A DNA stretch of 64,000 nt from Cladorhizidae sp. MBARI D1340-BT2 (taxonomy: Eukaryota > Porifera > Demospongiae > Poecilosclerida > Cladorhizidae), in the NCBI GenBank assembly GCA_028752905.1, contig JAQNBH010000002.1, positions 18,694,430 to 18,758,429 on the forward strand, written 5' to 3'. Every line of letters starts with the position of its first letter. Position 1 is the stretch's first letter. A program made the translations under genes and the position numbers. Under the pieces are notes generated by a model. That model did not search any database, was not told the DNA's origin, and saw only the letters and a list, made by a program, of their open reading frames with translations. Positions 11,013-20,700 of the stretch are shown here, piece after piece.

Positions 11013-11019
11013 AGATGAT

Positions 11020-11240
11020 TACAACCATTTCCATGGATGGGGAGAGAGATGGGGCTAATACTGTCATATGGGTAACCTTCAGCTCAGAGACAAATCCTGG
11101 ACAGGTTGATCCAACACCCCTTGATCATCGTGGTCAAAACCTGAAATGGAACGCTAGGAACTGACTATGCCTCAATGTTGTTTCTAGATCTCCCAGCATT
11201 GTCAATCCCTCTCCTCCACAGTCTGGAGCCAATCATGTCA
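11020..11240 (+). pseudogene. Ty3/gypsy integrase fossil, C-terminal part
   Basis: After the minisatellite the frame reads ANTVIWVTFSSETNPGQVDP, then TPLDHRGQNLKWNARN and LCLNVVSRSPS. This matches the C-terminal integrase layout of the same gypsy group (KVWVTxxxxxPGxV...TPRSY...LRRNRSHL). It therefore looks like the other half of the gene interrupted by the 43-bp array. Confidence 0.5.
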
Positions 11241-11556
11241 AAAAATCTGATATGACCAGATAACTGCTCCATCCACATTCCAGATTTTGTTTATCTTCCA
11301 GGCTGTAAAACCATCGAAGGGAGATGTGGAATAGACTTACTTAGAACTTATGTTCTTACATGATTGAAATGTGTTTAGTATTAATTGTCTGTAGTGTTCT
11401 GAAGCTATATACAGAACATTCTAGAATTCTGGACATATATACTATAAATATATAGCATGTGTGATTTGTTGTTGATATCATATTAGTTGACATTATTAAA
11501 TCTCTCAATAATCTCTCAATAATCTTACAGAATAGCCAAGTAATTGGCTTGGTACC

Positions 11557-12035
11557 TGTTAATGCCCCAGCCACCGAGGCACAACAATGAAAACAGTATA
11601 CCCACTATACTCTCCAGCAGGTATTGTTCTCCGGTAATGCTGCCACCAGAGTTCCCTCTCAATCCTAGCACAAGCTAAACAGTAAGGTTCTTAGACCTTA
11701 AGTTAACTTTAATCAAGTCAAACTAAACACAAGTAGACTGAAATGCAGTAGAAGAAGGGAACTCCTGAGTTGGGATTGCAGAGAGGTTTAAATACCCTTG
11801 CAATCCCGCCCTTACAAGTAAGGTGATGAATGTATAGACAATTGTGAAGTGATTAGAAGATGAATAGGTGTTGATGAGTTTATTGTGATGTGATTAGAAG
11901 ATATGTGTTTATGAGTCTATTGTGATGTGATGAACAAGTCATTGTAGCATGTTTAGCCATGAGGGCTTCATATTGTTTGATGTTCCCAGTTTCTCAGGGC
12001 TGTCTTCAGCCAGTCAGGGCTAGGACCTGACTTCA
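11557..12035 (-). repeat. 3' LTR of Gmr1-order element A
   Basis: A ~479-bp direct repeat of 16811-17286. In element orientation it starts TGAAGTCAGGTCC and ends GCATTAACA. The plus strand therefore begins TGTTAATGCCCC and ends CTTCA. On the minus strand the purine-rich CAGAAGAGGG lies immediately 5' of it. Confidence 0.9.
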
Positions 12036-12518
12036 CCCTCTTCTGAAGAGATTGGTAGGTCGTTTTCTTGAGCTTGGTCAGGCCATGCTTGCCGGGACAG
12101 GCCATCTGCATTGCGGCTCCGGATCTGTATCTTATAGAGAAGTTGTATGGCTGCAATAGGAGGGCCCATCGCATCAGCCGTCCATTGAGATGTTTTGAGG
12201 TGTGTAGGTAGGAGAGGGCCTTGTGGTCCGTCTCAACTGAGAATTCCTGTCCAATAAGGTACACTCCAAAGTGTTGGATGGATTTCACCATGGCTAGACA
12301 CTCCAACTCTGTCGCCGAGTACCCGGGCACAATTTGCTTGAGAAGAAACCAACGGATAGCTCTTCCTCCTCCCTCACTACACTGAGGACACCAGCAATGC
12401 CTTGAGCAGAAGCATAGGTCTGTAACAAGAACTTATCACAGGGAGTAGGGATAGTGAGAGTGGACATAACATACAGAGAGTTACATAAATAGTTAAATTC
12501 CACATGCATACTGTCCAA
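12036..12518 (-). pseudogene. RNase H domain of element A
   Basis: Minus-strand pieces give LLQTYASAQGIAGVLSV, then YSATELECLAMVKSIQHFGV, then VETDHKALSYLHTSKHLNG, and the terminal NADGLSRQAWPDQ. The first catalytic Asp of the usual TDAS word is Tyr here, so activity is lost. A frameshift separates the two open frames near 12300. RNase H is the last domain before the 3' LTR. Confidence 0.85.
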
Positions 12519-12539
12519 ACAACTTAATTTGGAGCTGCT

Positions 12540-13560
12540 TTTAGTGTGGCTGATGTGAGTTCCACAGAATGGTGCGCATATTTGGGTATAAACCTTCGGT
12601 AATACCCAGTTGTACCCAGAAAGGCTTGCACGTCACGTTTAGTGACAGGTTTAATAAATTGTTTGATTGCTGCCATCTGCCTGGCACTGAGACTGTTCAA
12701 AGACCAACAGTGTGTCCTAGGAATGTCAATGATGATGCACCCCATTGGCATTTTGCCGTCAACCCAAATTTCTGTAACTGTGCTAGCACCTGCATGATGT
12801 GAGCAACATGATCCTCCCAGGATTGACTAAACACAATGATGTTATCCATGTAGGCTCCTGCAAATTCCTGCATGCCATCCATCATGCACTGAAATGATGC
12901 AGGGGCATTCCGCAATCCAAAGGGCATGACTGTGAACTGGTACTTTCCCCAGGGAGTACAAAATGCTGACTTTTCCTGGTCCTCTTTGGCCAGGGGAATC
13001 TGGTAAAACCCTTTGTTCAGGTCTAACTTAGATAAATAACAAGCTTCTCCCAATTGGGCAATCATGTTATCCATGGTACTTTCCCCAGGGAGTACAAAAT
13101 TCTGACTTCTCCTGGTCCTCTTTGGCCAGGGGAATCTGTTAAAACCCTTTGTTCAGGTCTAACTTAGATAAATAACAAGCTTCTCCCAATTGGGCAATCA
13201 TGTCATCCACCCGGGGCATCAAGTAGGGGTCTGGTTGTGTGATGTTATTAATACGCCTGAAGTCCATGCACAACCTAACAGATCCATCTGGCTTCCTAAC
13301 TGGTACCATGGAAGAGGACCAAGGACTGAGAGAAGGTTTGAGAATGTCCGCCTCAGCAAGAGAACAGACCTCCTCCCGCAGCTGGTCTACCATGCTGGGG
13401 CCAACCTGTAAGGGCCAGTTCTTAAGGGCTGAGCCATGCCAGTGTTGATGGAGTGGCAAATGTCCTTGGCTCTACCTGGTTCCACACACAACACATCCTT
13501 GTATTGGCTTATGACCTCGTCAAGTTGGGTTTTCTGGTCATGATCAAGGGTGGATGAGGT
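12540..13560 (-). pseudogene. Reverse transcriptase domain of element A
   Basis: RT motifs in order on the minus strand: TGPYRLAPAW, EADILKPSLSPWSSSMVPV, KPDGSVRLCMDFRRINNIT, KLDLNKGFYQIPLA, SAFCTPWGKYQF, MPFGLRNAPASFQ, AYMDNIIVFSQS, LTFLGHTVGL and KRDVQAFLGTTGYYRRFIP. The catalytic YxDD box reads YMDN, so the second Asp is lost. A 136-bp tandem duplication in the middle breaks the frame. Confidence 0.9.
12938..13209 (-). repeat. 136-bp tandem duplication inside RT
   Basis: Copies 12938-13073 and 13074-13209 both begin TGGTACTTTCCCCAGGGAGT and differ by only a few bases. 136 is not a multiple of three, so the duplication frameshifts the gene between the KLDLNKGF and MPFGL motifs. Confidence 0.95.
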
Positions 13561-14700
13561 TAGCATAATCCCATCTTCCTGAGGTTCTTCTACCTCCTCC
13601 CCAACAACCACCAAGTGTAACACCGAGGCATCTGGGCTGTTCCACTCCTTCAGGCAGTTGATGTGGATAACCATGCGCTTGCTACGTCGCCTGGGCACCG
13701 CTATTTCATAAGTAACAGGTGATATACGCCCGGTAATCTCAAATGGACCCACCCATACGTCATCTAGCTTGCCACTAATGTCTGGTATCCTTACCAATAC
13801 CAGGGTATTCTCCTCAAATTCTCTTTCCTTGGCCTTTTTGTCATAAGAGGCCTTCATTTTTTCCTTGGCAACCTTCTCACGACCACTCACAACCATTTGC
13901 ATTTCTGCCGGCCTTTCTCCTAAATCATTCACCCAGTCCACTAGACTAAACTCCGCTACTTCCCCAGTAAACCATCCCTCCTTGAGCGCATCGAGGGGGC
14001 CCCTGATTGGCCTCCCAAACACAATTCAAATGGGGGAGAACCCAGTATTTGTATTGTTCCTATAAGCAAAAAGGAAATATTTCAGGATTTTGTCCCATTC
14101 GGTTTTCCGCTTTTCACACTTCCTTAACATACACTTGAGCGAGCCATGCCATCTCGTTTGGGGATGGTAGGGAGAGGTTTTTAAATGTTTTATGTCGAGC
14201 AATCGGCACAATTCCTGGGTCACTTTTCCTATAAACACTGATCCCTGGTCAGTTAATATTTCTGCTGGGATCCCAGTCCGGGAGAATATCTCTACCATGC
14301 TTTCTGCCACTGTCAGGGCATCTATTCTTCTTAGTAGTATAGCTTCTGGGTACTTAGCGCCGAGACACATGCAAGTCAGGATGTAGTGGTTTCCAGACTT
14401 TGCCTTGGGTTATGGTCCCACCAAGTCAAAAGCCAGTCTAGTAAACGGGACTGGCAATGGAAAAAGGGGTGCTTTGTGATGTGGTTTCTTCCCTGCCTTC
14501 TGGCATTCAGGGCAGGACCTACACCATCGTTTTACATCTCTAGATATGCCTGGCCAAGTGAACTGGCGTCAGAGGGCAGCCAGGGTTTTTCTGTGGGAAA
14601 AGTGTCCCCCTAGCATACTAGAATGGGCCAACTTCAGAATCTCTTTCTGTATAGGAGTGGGAGCTATTCTGTCACATTCCTGCCCTCCTTCAATCTCTTG
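13561..14700 (-). pseudogene. Integrase of element A (before RT)
   Basis: An integrase lying upstream of RT in element order. The zinc region KLAHSSMLGGHFSHRKTLAA and CRSCPEC comes first. Then come AFDLVGP (first Asp), GNHYILTCMCLGAKYPEA, ILTDQGSVF (second Asp), HLKTSPYHPQT, and FAYRNNTNTGFSPI followed by FGRPIRGPLDALKEGW. The GPY/F-like C-terminal module is VWVGPFEITGRISPVTYEI. A small deletion after HPQT removes the segment with the catalytic Glu, and an Arg CGA codon has become TGA near 14570. The frame runs straight into the RT N-terminus (LDEVISQYKDVLCVEPG), so the order is a real gene layout, not a rearranged patch. Confidence 0.9.
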
Positions 14701-15093
14701 CCTATGGGCTAACACACCATCTTTCCGAAAGTAACCCAGCTCATCTTTATCAGCAAGGGATCTGAGACTAGCTAGGGACTCATCTGTCTCCTGCTGGGCT
14801 ATGAGGTTATCTCGGTCTACAGTGTTTGTACATAGTGTGGGAAGGGGTATGTCTATTGGTGTACCATCCTGTACGGTCTGAACATCTTCCCCAACACATG
14901 CCTCTGAGCTGAACAAATCATCTGCAAAATCAAATCGGTGAGCATCTGATTCCTCGCTTAGTGCTACGTCAGCTCTCTCTTCTGCTGCATCTTTAGCTGA
15001 CTGCTCTCTGGTTGCAAGAACATACCCTGCTGTTTTTCCGTCTGCCCCTTCCTCACTCATTCTCTCTTTCTTTTGCTCTTTCTCCAGCTGCAT
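14701..15093 (-). pseudogene. PR-INT linker region of element A
   Basis: An open minus-strand stretch from about MQLEKEQKKERMSEEGADG, rich in acidic residues and Ala/Ser. It ends with DKDELGYFRKDGVLAHRQ just before the integrase zinc region. LGYFRKDGVLxR resembles the pre-integrase FxxxDGLLYR word of gypsy-class polyproteins. Its position between protease and integrase confirms the order PR-INT-RT. Confidence 0.7.
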
Positions 15094-15400
15094 TAAATAG
15101 TCAAGGTACCCTAATCTAACCCTAAGAGAACCTCTTCAGGAGCCTTGTCAACAACTGCTACCACATGATGGATTTAACAGCAGCCAAAAGTAATCCACAC
15201 CCTAGCTAGGGGACTCAGCACAGTATACTGCCATCAAACTTGGTCAAGGTAACATTTGTACCAATGTAATCACTGGGCTCTATTAGCTCTGTGTCTACCA
15301 CAGTTTGCCCAGCTCCCGTATCTATTCTCATTTGGCATTTTTCCTTACCATGTTTTCCCGCTACATACAAACAGGGTTGTCTGATGGGCACAACCACCAA
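15094..15400 (-). pseudogene. Aspartic protease domain of element A
   Basis: Retropepsin-type core KCQMRIDTGAGQTVVDTELI, with the catalytic DTGA at about 15311-15322. A flap-region piece YIGTNVTLTKFDG follows. After frame breaks, a C-terminal EEVLLG-type word lies just before the linker. It would cleave the Gag-Pol polyprotein. A stop near 15215 truncates it. Confidence 0.75.
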
Positions 15401-16554
15401 CCCTATAGGGATATTGTCGGGTGTAATATTGTCCTGGACTAAGGAATCATGCCGACTTATTTCTGTGGCCAACCCAATGTTCACTCTGGATGGGCAGTCT
15501 GGTCGTTTATGGCCCTTTTCCCCACATAGAAAACAGGTAGGAACGAACACTTTTCCCCTACCCAGCTGTTGTCTTTGACCAACTTGACCTGCAAACTGCT
15601 GCTGTGTCTGTCTGGGTTTGGTCGCTGTATTGTCGCTACCATGATGAGAGGGTTTCTTTGACGATTCATCTCATTTGTCATTTGTCATCAGCATAGGGTC
15701 CACGTTGTCCATCATCATAATGTGTCCAAGGCCTAGACTGGTAAGGCCTCCTCTGTCTCGTGGCCTCTAGAATGTTAGCTGCCTCAAGGAGTGACTTTGG
15801 CGCTTTGTTTCTGACATACTCAGCATCACCTGGGGAGCATAATGACAAAAGTTTACCTACAGCAAAAACCAGAACATACTCATCAGCTGAGGTGCAGTCG
15901 TCTGTCATGCGCTTCGCCAGGCTTTCAATGTTTCTCGCAGCATCCTGCCATGTTTCGGTTGTCCCACGCTGGAACACCCAGAACTCTATCACGCATCGAT
16001 CTCTGGAGAGTCCCATTGCGTTAAGGAGAGCATCTTTCAAGGAGGAGTAGACTCCTGCTGCTGTCCTAGGGACATTGTTGGTATAGGCCGAGAGCACTTT
16101 CCCTGAAAGAATAGGGATGAGCCCTCTCGGCCACTCAATCTGGCGTATGCCCGCATCAACCGTGACATCCTCAAACCTCCTGAGATAGGAGGTGGGATGG
16201 TTGCTGTCTTTCCACGGGGCAATTTTGCGTTTGGTTCTATACTCCTTCTGCCGCTTATGCTCCTCGTGCTCCACCCATTGATCTAGGAGTAAGAGTTCGT
16301 GTTTTTTCCTGCTCTCCTCTTCTTCCCTCATCATGTTGACCATCTCCAGTCTCCTCTTGCCGCCGTTCTCTTCATTCCTCCCGTTCAAGTTCTTCTTGTC
16401 TCCTGCTCTCATCTCTCCTCTCCGTGAACTCCAGTATCATTTGCCACGATTCTGTCAGTCCCAAAGGTTGTTTGTCTTGGCTTCTGGTGATGGGCTGGTG
16501 ACCTAATGCTCCAGACTCACTGTCCTCCATTCCACTAAAACAATCAGCACGCAA
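15401..16554 (-). pseudogene. Gag of element A with zinc knuckle
   Basis: Starts near 16530 or 16554 (MEDSESGALGHQPITRS) and continues through a charged coiled-coil-like stretch (RKKHELLLLDQWVEHEEHKR). A SCAN/capsid-like region follows (PTSYLRRFEDVTVDAGIRQI, then WPRGLIPILSGKVLSAY). The end is a CCHC knuckle, CFLCGEKGHKRPDC (about 15494-15535). Nucleic-acid binding and particle assembly are expected from the family. Frameshifts near 16380 and 15600 break it. Confidence 0.8.
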
Positions 16555-16794
16555 CTATCACTGTAGCAATATATCAACAAAAGTATGCAACAATATTGCA
16601 ATAACACAACAATATGCAACAATATAGCAATATAACACAAAAATATACAAGAATAATATAGCAATATAACACGCGGAATATGCGCTAGCAACTCAACAAC
16701 CACAAGGACTTTGCCAACCACTATATAGCTGAAGCTCTTTCTGTGATGAGAGTTCTCTTATCAATAGTAGCGAATAATCGATGTCCAAGTCTAA

Positions 16795-16808
16795 CACCGC
16801 TGCCACCA
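16795..16808 (-). promoter_or_regulatory. Primer binding site, tRNA-Leu type
   Basis: On the minus strand TGGTGGCAGCGGTG begins two bases after the 5' LTR. It is complementary to CACCGCTGCCACCA, the 3' end of animal tRNA-Leu (AAG/UAG anticodon group). The match is 14 bases. Confidence 0.75.
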
Positions 16809-16810
16809 GA

Positions 16811-17286
16811 TGTTAAATGCCCCAGCCACCGAGGCACAACAATGAGAACAGTATACCCACTATACTCTCCAGCAGGTACTGTTCTCCGGTAATGCTGCCA
16901 CCAGAGTTCCCTCTCAATCCTAGCACAAGCTAAACAGTAAGGTTCTTGGGCTTTAAGTTAACTTTAATCAAGTCAAACTAAACACAACTAGACTGAAATG
17001 CAGTAGCAGAAGGGAACTCCTGAGTTGGGATTGCAGAGAGGTTTAAATACCCTTGCAATCCCGCCCTTACAAGAAAGGTGAATAATGTATAGACAATTGT
17101 GAAGATGAATAGGTGTTGATGAGTTTATTGTGATGTGATTAGAAGATATGTGTTTATGAGTCTATTGTGATGTGATGAACAAGTCATTGTAGCATGTTTA
17201 TTAATATTAGCCATTAGGGCTTCTTATTGTTTGATGTTCCCAGTTTCTCAGGGCTGTCTTCAGCCAGTCAGGGATAGGACCTGACA
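16811..17286 (-). repeat. 5' LTR of Gmr1-order element A
   Basis: Direct repeat of 11557-12035. In element orientation it starts TGTCAGGTCC and ends GCATTTAACA. A TATA-like TATTTAAA lies at 17042-17049 on the minus strand, about 240 bp into the LTR, a plausible promoter. Confidence 0.9.
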
Positions 17287-17291
17287 GCACC

Positions 17292-17734
17292 TACATTTGC
17301 AACACACAAGATACCTGCAGTTAAAGTACCTACAGTTGCAGTAGAAAGATATTCATCTTTCCATCTTTCCATGCACCCTAGATACTGGTTTAATTCCCAT
17401 CTGAGACCTTCCTCCACACAACCAAAACATTAAAAAATTTTTTTTGTCCTTCCACATATAATTATCCTAGACCAGAGAACCCCTTTTGGCCACCATTAGT
17501 GGTCCAGGCGCACTAATTTTGGCAGTGAAATGTGGCCTGGGGGATCAATCTTGCTGGGGGACAAAACCCAATGCTTCTAAAATGATCTATATATAATTAT
17601 AATAATTATAGTGATTTGAAAATTCCTTAGAAGTTGTTTGCCTAAAGTTGGGAGGCCACCCTCTCCCAGCCCACAGGAATTAATCGCCTGGACAGATCAT
17701 CAGAATCACACCCCATATCCTCCTGAGATGCAGG
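17292..17734. other. No recognisable gene; array flank
   Basis: Includes a tRNA B-box-like word (GGTTTAATTCCC, about 17388) with no convincing A box, and a TA-rich patch near 17590. It separates the LTR element from the 34-bp array. Confidence 0.4.
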
Positions 17735-20700
17735 AGCATGACAGTACAGGTAGGATTAGCTATACGAACTAGCATGACAGTAAAGGTAGGTCTACAAAAC
17801 TAGGTTATGTTAATGCAGGTAGGAATACACACCAACTAGCATGGCAGTACAGGTAGGACTGCACACCAACTAGCATGACAGTACAGGTAGGATTAGCTAT
17901 ACCAACTAGCATGACAGTACAGGTAGGTCTACAAAACTAGGTTATGTTAATGCAGGTAGGACTACACACCAACTAGCATGGCAGTACAGGTAGGACTGCA
18001 CACCAACTAGAATGACAGTACAGGTAGGACTACACACCAACTAGCATGGCAGTACAGGTAGGGCTACACACCAACTAGCATGGTAGTACAGGTATGACTA
18101 CACACCAACTAGCATGACAGTACAGGTAGGACTACACCAACTAGCATGACAGTACAGGTAGGACTACACCAACTAGCATGGCAGTACAGGTAGGACTACA
18201 CACCAACTAGCATGGCAGTACAGGTAGGACCACACACCAACTAGCATGGCAGTACAGGTAGGACTAAACACCAACTAGCATGATAGTACAGGTAGAGTTA
18301 CACACCAACTAGCATGGCAGTACAGGTAGGGCTACACACAAACTAGCATGGTAGTACAGGTAGGACTACACACCAACTAGCATGGCAGTACAGGTAGGTC
18401 TACACACCAACTAGCATGGCAGTACAGGTAGGACTACACACCGACTAGCATGGCAGTACAGGTAGGACTACACACCAACTAGCATGGCAGTACAGGTAGG
18501 ACTACACACCAACTAGCATGTGCAGTACAGGTAGGACCACACACCAACTAGCATGACAGTACAGGTAGGACTACACACCGACTAGCATGGCAGTACAGGT
18601 AGGACTACACACCAACTAGCATGGCAGTACAGGTAGGACTACACACCAACTAGCATGTGCAGTACAGGTAGGACTAAACACCAACTAGCATGATAGTACA
18701 GGTAGAGTTACACACCAACTAGCATGGCAGTACAGGTAGGGCTACACACCAACTAGCATGGTAGTACAGGTAGGACTACACACCAACTAGTATGGCAGTA
18801 CAGGTAGGTCTACACACCAACTAGCATGGCAGTACAGGTAGGACTACACACCGACTAGCATGGCAGTACAGGTAGGACTACACACCAACTAGCATGGCAG
18901 TACAGGTAGGACTACACACCAACTAGCATGTGCAGTACAGGTAGGACTACACACCAACTAGCATGACAGTACAGGTAGGACTACACTCCAACTAGCATGG
19001 CAGTACAGGTAGGTCTACACACCAACTAGCATGGCAGTACAGGTAAGGACTACACACCAACTAGCATGGCAGTACAGGTAGGACTACACACCAACTAGCA
19101 TGGCAGTACAGGTAGGACTGCACACCAACTAGCATGACAGTACAGGTAGGATTAGCTATACCAACTAGCATGACAGTACAGGTAGGTCTACAAAACTAGG
19201 TTATGTTAATGCAGGTAGGACTACACACCAACTAGCATGGCAGTACAGGTAGGACTGCACACCAACTAGCATGACAGTACAGGTAGGACTACGCACCAAC
19301 TAGCATGGCAGTACAGGTAGGGCTACACACCAACTAGCATGGTAGTACAGGTATGACTACACACCAACTAGAATGACAGTACAGGTAGGACTACACCAAC
19401 TAGCATGACAGTACAGGTAGGACTACACCAACTAGCATGGCAGTACAGGTAGGACTACACACCAACTAGCATGGCAGTACAGGTAGGACCACACACCAAC
19501 TAGCATGGCAGTACAGGTAGGACTACACACCAACTAGCATGATAGTACAGGTAGAGTTACACACCAACTAGCATGGCAGTACAGGTAGGGCTACACACCA
19601 ACTAGCATGGTAGTACAGGTAGGACTACACACCAACTAGCATGACAGTACAGGTATGACTACACACCAACTAGCATGATAGTACAGGTAGAGTTACACAC
19701 CAACTAGCATGGCAGTACAGGTAGGACTACACCAACTAGCATGGCAGTACAGGTAGGACTACACACCAACTAGCATGGCAGTACAGGTAGGACCACACAC
19801 CAACTAGCATGGCAGTACAGGTAGGACTACACACTAACTAGCATGGCAGTACAGGTAGAGTTACACACCAACTAGCATGACAGTACAGGTAGGACTACAC
19901 CAATTAGCATGGCAGTACAGGTAGGAGTACACACTAACTAGCATGGCAGTACAGGAAGGACTACACACCAACTAGCATGACAGTACAGGGAGGACTACAC
20001 ACCAACTAGCATGGTAGACTACACACCAACTAGCACGGCAGTACAGGTAGGACTACACACCAACTAGCATGGCAGTACAGGTAGGACTACACAACAACTA
20101 GCATGGCAGTACAGGTAGGACTGCACACCAACTAGCATGACAGTACAGGTAGGAGTACACACCAACTAGAATGGCAGTACAGGTAGGACTACACACCAAC
20201 TAGCATGACAGTACAGGTAGGACTGCACACCAACTAGCATGACAGTACAGGTAGGATTGCACACCAACTAGCATGACAGTACAGGTAGGACTACACACCA
20301 ACTAGCATGACAGTACAGGTAGGACTACACACCAACTAGCACGGCAGTACAGGTAGGACTGCACACCAACTAGCATGACAGTACATGTAGGACTGCACAC
20401 CAACTAGCATGACAGTACAGGTAGGACTACACACCAACTAGCATGGCAGTACAGGTAGGACTACACACCAACTAGCATGACAGTACAGGTAGGACTACAC
20501 ACCAACTAGCATGGCAGTACAAGTAGGTCTACAGTATGGCAGTACAGGTAGGACTACACACCAACTAGCATGGCAGTACAGGTAGGACTACACACCAACT
20601 AGCATGACAGTACAGGTAGGACTACACACCAACTAGCATGGTAGTACAGGTAGGACTGCACACCAACTAGCATGGCAGTACAGGTAGGACTACACACCAA

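Larger units (their letters stand above)
11552..17291 (-). mobile_element. Gmr1-order LTR retrotransposon, full length, inactive
   Basis: A complete Ty3/gypsy-class element on the minus strand, including its target-site duplication (GTACC at 11552-11556, GCACC at 17287-17291, one mismatch). In element order: 5' LTR 16811-17286, tRNA-Leu-type PBS, gag with zinc knuckle, protease, integrase, reverse transcriptase, RNase H, purine-rich tract, 3' LTR 11557-12035. Integrase lies before RT-RH, as in Ty1/copia and the Gmr1 clade. The ORF ends in SSEEGEV at the 3' LTR boundary. The two LTRs differ by roughly 15 substitutions plus a few indels by eye, so insertion is not recent. Stops, frameshifts, a 136-bp tandem duplication and lost catalytic residues show it cannot move by itself. 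No envelope gene. Confidence 0.9.

Noticed and set aside
11557..17286. Endogenous retrovirus
   Set aside because: No envelope gene or space for one; RNase H is directly followed by the LTR. It is a retrotransposon.
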